Notes under the pieces: model-generated
What the model saw: the letters and a program-made list of their open reading frames with translations, nothing else
What the model was told of the DNA's origin: nothing
The model's database searches: none
Translations under genes and position numbers: made by a program
Assembly (NCBI RefSeq): GCF_000003195.3
Contig: NC_012873.2
Coordinates: 15,241,202-15,305,201, forward strand
DNA length: 64,000 bases
From: Sorghum bicolor
Taxonomy: Eukaryota > Streptophyta > Magnoliopsida > Poales > Poaceae
Direction: 5' to 3'
In this document: piece after piece, positions 62,404-64,000 of the stretch
Layout: every line of letters starts with the position of its first letter
Numbering within the stretch: the first letter of the stretch is position 1

Positions 62404-64000
62404 ATGGCCAATTCGAATGACAACATGGATGACGCAATGATGGACCTAATCAACAGCGGCGCCAATCCAGATCCCCAAGATGATGGGAGTCAGTACTTTG
62501 CTGATTATGAAGAACTTGTGGGAGACAATCCTGATGAGGTCTATCTACAATCTAGTATATATTTATACTTGTTTGTGATGCAATGAAGAACTTTGCTGAT
62601 TATGAAATTAAAATAAATGACATTTATACTAATATATTTATACTTGTTTGTGTAGCCCTCTAAATCGGCGATAACTTCTGAGAAGAGTAGAAAAGTGCGT
62701 GGCCCGAAGAAGCCGTTGGAGGGTCGGTACATTCTGTCGGAATTCGATGACGGTACAGGACAAGTACTTGGGGCTAATTCTAAAAAATTTGTTGCACACT
62801 GTGGCTACCTTGTAAGGGATAGGCTCCCGGTCAGTGCTCGTGAATGGAGGCAACGGAAAGATAACCCTAATATTAGTTTTGTCTCAGATCGTGACAAGAA
62901 ATTGATTTGGCAAGATATCCTTCAACATTTCACGCTCGATACACAGGATGAAGCTTTGAAGGAGAAGGTTAAAATTTGGGCTATGCAGAAGATGGCCAAA
63001 CAATTTCAGGCTTGGAAGAAGACATTATACAAGACTTTTGTTGCACAAGGCCGGACACCAGATTTCACCAACAAGGCCTACGTCAAGTTGAGGCCTTTTT
63101 GGGATGAGTTCGTAGAGTTTAAGAACTCAGAAGAGGGTCAGGCACGGATGATCAAGAATCAAGAAAATGCTAAACAAAAGCAATACCACCATCACTTGGG
63201 TTCAGGTGGCTCCACGACTGCTATTCCTAAGTGGCAAAAGCTGGAACAGGAGATTCTTGGGAGAGGGATCGAACCAGAATCAATGCACTGGCCCGAGCGC
63301 GCCAAGTATTGGTTCTTTGGTCATGGGGGAACCATAGACCTAGAGACCGGAAAGATAGTGTACGGCGAAAAGCTCGAGAGAGTAGGACAGAGAATGGCCT
63401 ATGCTAGAGGATTAGTTGAAAGCGGCACCTGGCAGCCAAATAGAGAAAAGGATGAGCTGACATACGCCCTGGAGACTGCTGAACACGGTGGGCGAACCAG
63501 AGGCTATGGGGAGATATCATGGGAGCATGGCTTCCCTAAAGATAGACCGACTTATAGAAGCCGCCAACGAAAGAAGGAAGAGGAAGCAGAGCGGTTGCAT
63601 AGGTTGGAGGCAATGGTGATTGAGTCACGCGAAGCGGCTCGTGAAGCGATAGCGCGAGAGAAAGCGCTTGAAGAGAGAATGAACGAGGAGATCAAAAGAC
63701 AAGTGCAGATTGCAGTAAGTTCTATACAAGGGCAAACTGCATCACAGCCTAGAGTCAACATTAGCCCCCCCGGTCAGTTGAAAAGTAGTTGCGCTTCCAC
63801 AGAGATACCAACTATTCAAGACGACGTGGGGCTGCACTTTCCGGTGGATGACATCACTGAGCCTCTGACAACATGTGAGCTGCACATTCCACAGGGGACT
63901 GCCACAGTCATGGTTGCTGTCGCTGTTGTAACTCCTGTCGACCCTACAAGGACACCAAGAATCCATGGGGCGATAATTCCACCTGGATATGCTAGTGTCT
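62404..64000 (+). CDS. TNP1-like (PTTA/En-Spm) CACTA protein, 3' end outside the window
   Basis: The coding exon starts at the ATG at 62404 (MANSNDNMDDAMMDLINS) and ends at GAG 62536-62538 before a GT donor. The second exon starts at 62656 after TGTAG, in the same phase, and stays open for about 448 codons to the window edge. Recognisable stretches are RGPKKPLEGRYILSEFDDG, FVSDRDKKLIWQDILQHF, AYVKLRPFWDEFVEFKNS, HWPERAKYWFFGHGGTID and GKIVYGEKLERVGQRMAYA, the plant transposase PTTA/En-Spm pattern. A Glu/Arg-rich coiled coil lies near residues 345-400. TNP1/TNPA proteins bind subterminal repeats and regulate the element; the array upstream is a plausible target. Confidence 0.88.

Larger units (their letters stand above)
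51283..64000 (+). mobile_element. CACTA transposon with TNP2 and TNP1 genes, right end outside the window
   Basis: The left end CACTACTACAGAACAGGC begins at 51283 after TAT (51280-51282). Subterminal repeats follow at 51365-51480, then a leader, a repeat-filled intron, the TNP2 transposase (52423-58798), a spacer with a 680-bp tandem duplication, a second subterminal-type array (60651-60803), a GC-rich leader and intron, and the TNP1-like gene (62404 onward). A 3-kb solo LTR disrupts TNP2. No CACTA right terminus is seen up to 64000. The internal array allows the alternative that two CACTA elements are joined near 60650. Confidence 0.88.

Noticed and set aside
1..64000. tRNA, rRNA or snoRNA genes
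   Set aside because: I looked for cloverleaf-like and rRNA-like segments and recognised none. A tRNAscan-SE and Rfam search would decide.

Overview
The window is a transposon-dense, nested intergenic region of a grass (Poaceae) nuclear genome. The evidence is plant-type Ty3/gypsy Tat and Athila elements, Copia SIRE/Maximus-type LTRs, a TNP2/TNP1 CACTA transposon, a Tourist-like MITE, plant GT-AG introns and a 100-N scaffold gap. I see no bacterial, organellar or viral genome features. I cannot name the species; the repeat families suit a panicoid or andropogonoid grass.

Layout, left to right. 1-1375 is the right end of a CACTA element that cut into an Athila-type Ty3 retrotransposon (1376-8934: gag/pro remnant, RT-RNase H, integrase, a coiled-coil third ORF with its own TATA box, and a 3' LTR). 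That Athila sits inside the antisense gene of an older Tat-clade element (8935-12388, only the 3' end present). 12389-14637 belongs to a third Tat element ('element B', antisense Transposase_28-like pseudogene), plus a Tourist-like MITE at 12443-12820. 14638-26915 is a complete Tat/Retand-like element with 690-bp LTRs, a GATGG target duplication, PBS, gag-pro, pol with two RNase H domains, a six-exon antisense plant-mobile-domain gene, and a PPT. Element B then resumes (26921-27545 and 29071-29753, 3' LTR), interrupted by a chromovirus-like 3' fragment.

The middle (29754-48290) is old, decayed sequence. It holds five of the window's telltale LTRs: a 5.4-kb solo LTR (30727-36126, TSD TACTT) with a Maximus-type solo LTR inside it (33764-35573), a 462-bp solo LTR (36324-36785, TSD GTAGG), an Athila-type solo LTR (41962-43715, TSD GTCAC) in a Copia relic, and a decayed 5' LTR plus gag (37785-40230). 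A possible host promoter (site II and telo-box motifs) lies at 37021-37302.

The clearest host gene is the 3' part of a CDCA7-like zf-4CXXC_R1 zinc-finger gene (48293-49089, four exons, all phases agree). From 51283 to beyond the window runs a CACTA element. Its TNP2 transposase is broken by a 3.0-kb solo LTR (TSD GAAAA) and a one-base deletion, and its TNP1-like gene runs off the right edge. It carries two arrays of the same subterminal motif, one at the terminus and one internal in front of TNP1, which suggests a composite element or a duplicated promoter module.

The most unusual signal is not a gene. The hexamer GCCGAT/ATCGGC is spread densely over both Tat/Retand-like elements, in coding and noncoding DNA and on both strands, and one gag frameshift is a 22-bp duplication that carries this hexamer. 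Two other families here carry their own amplified GC-rich motif.
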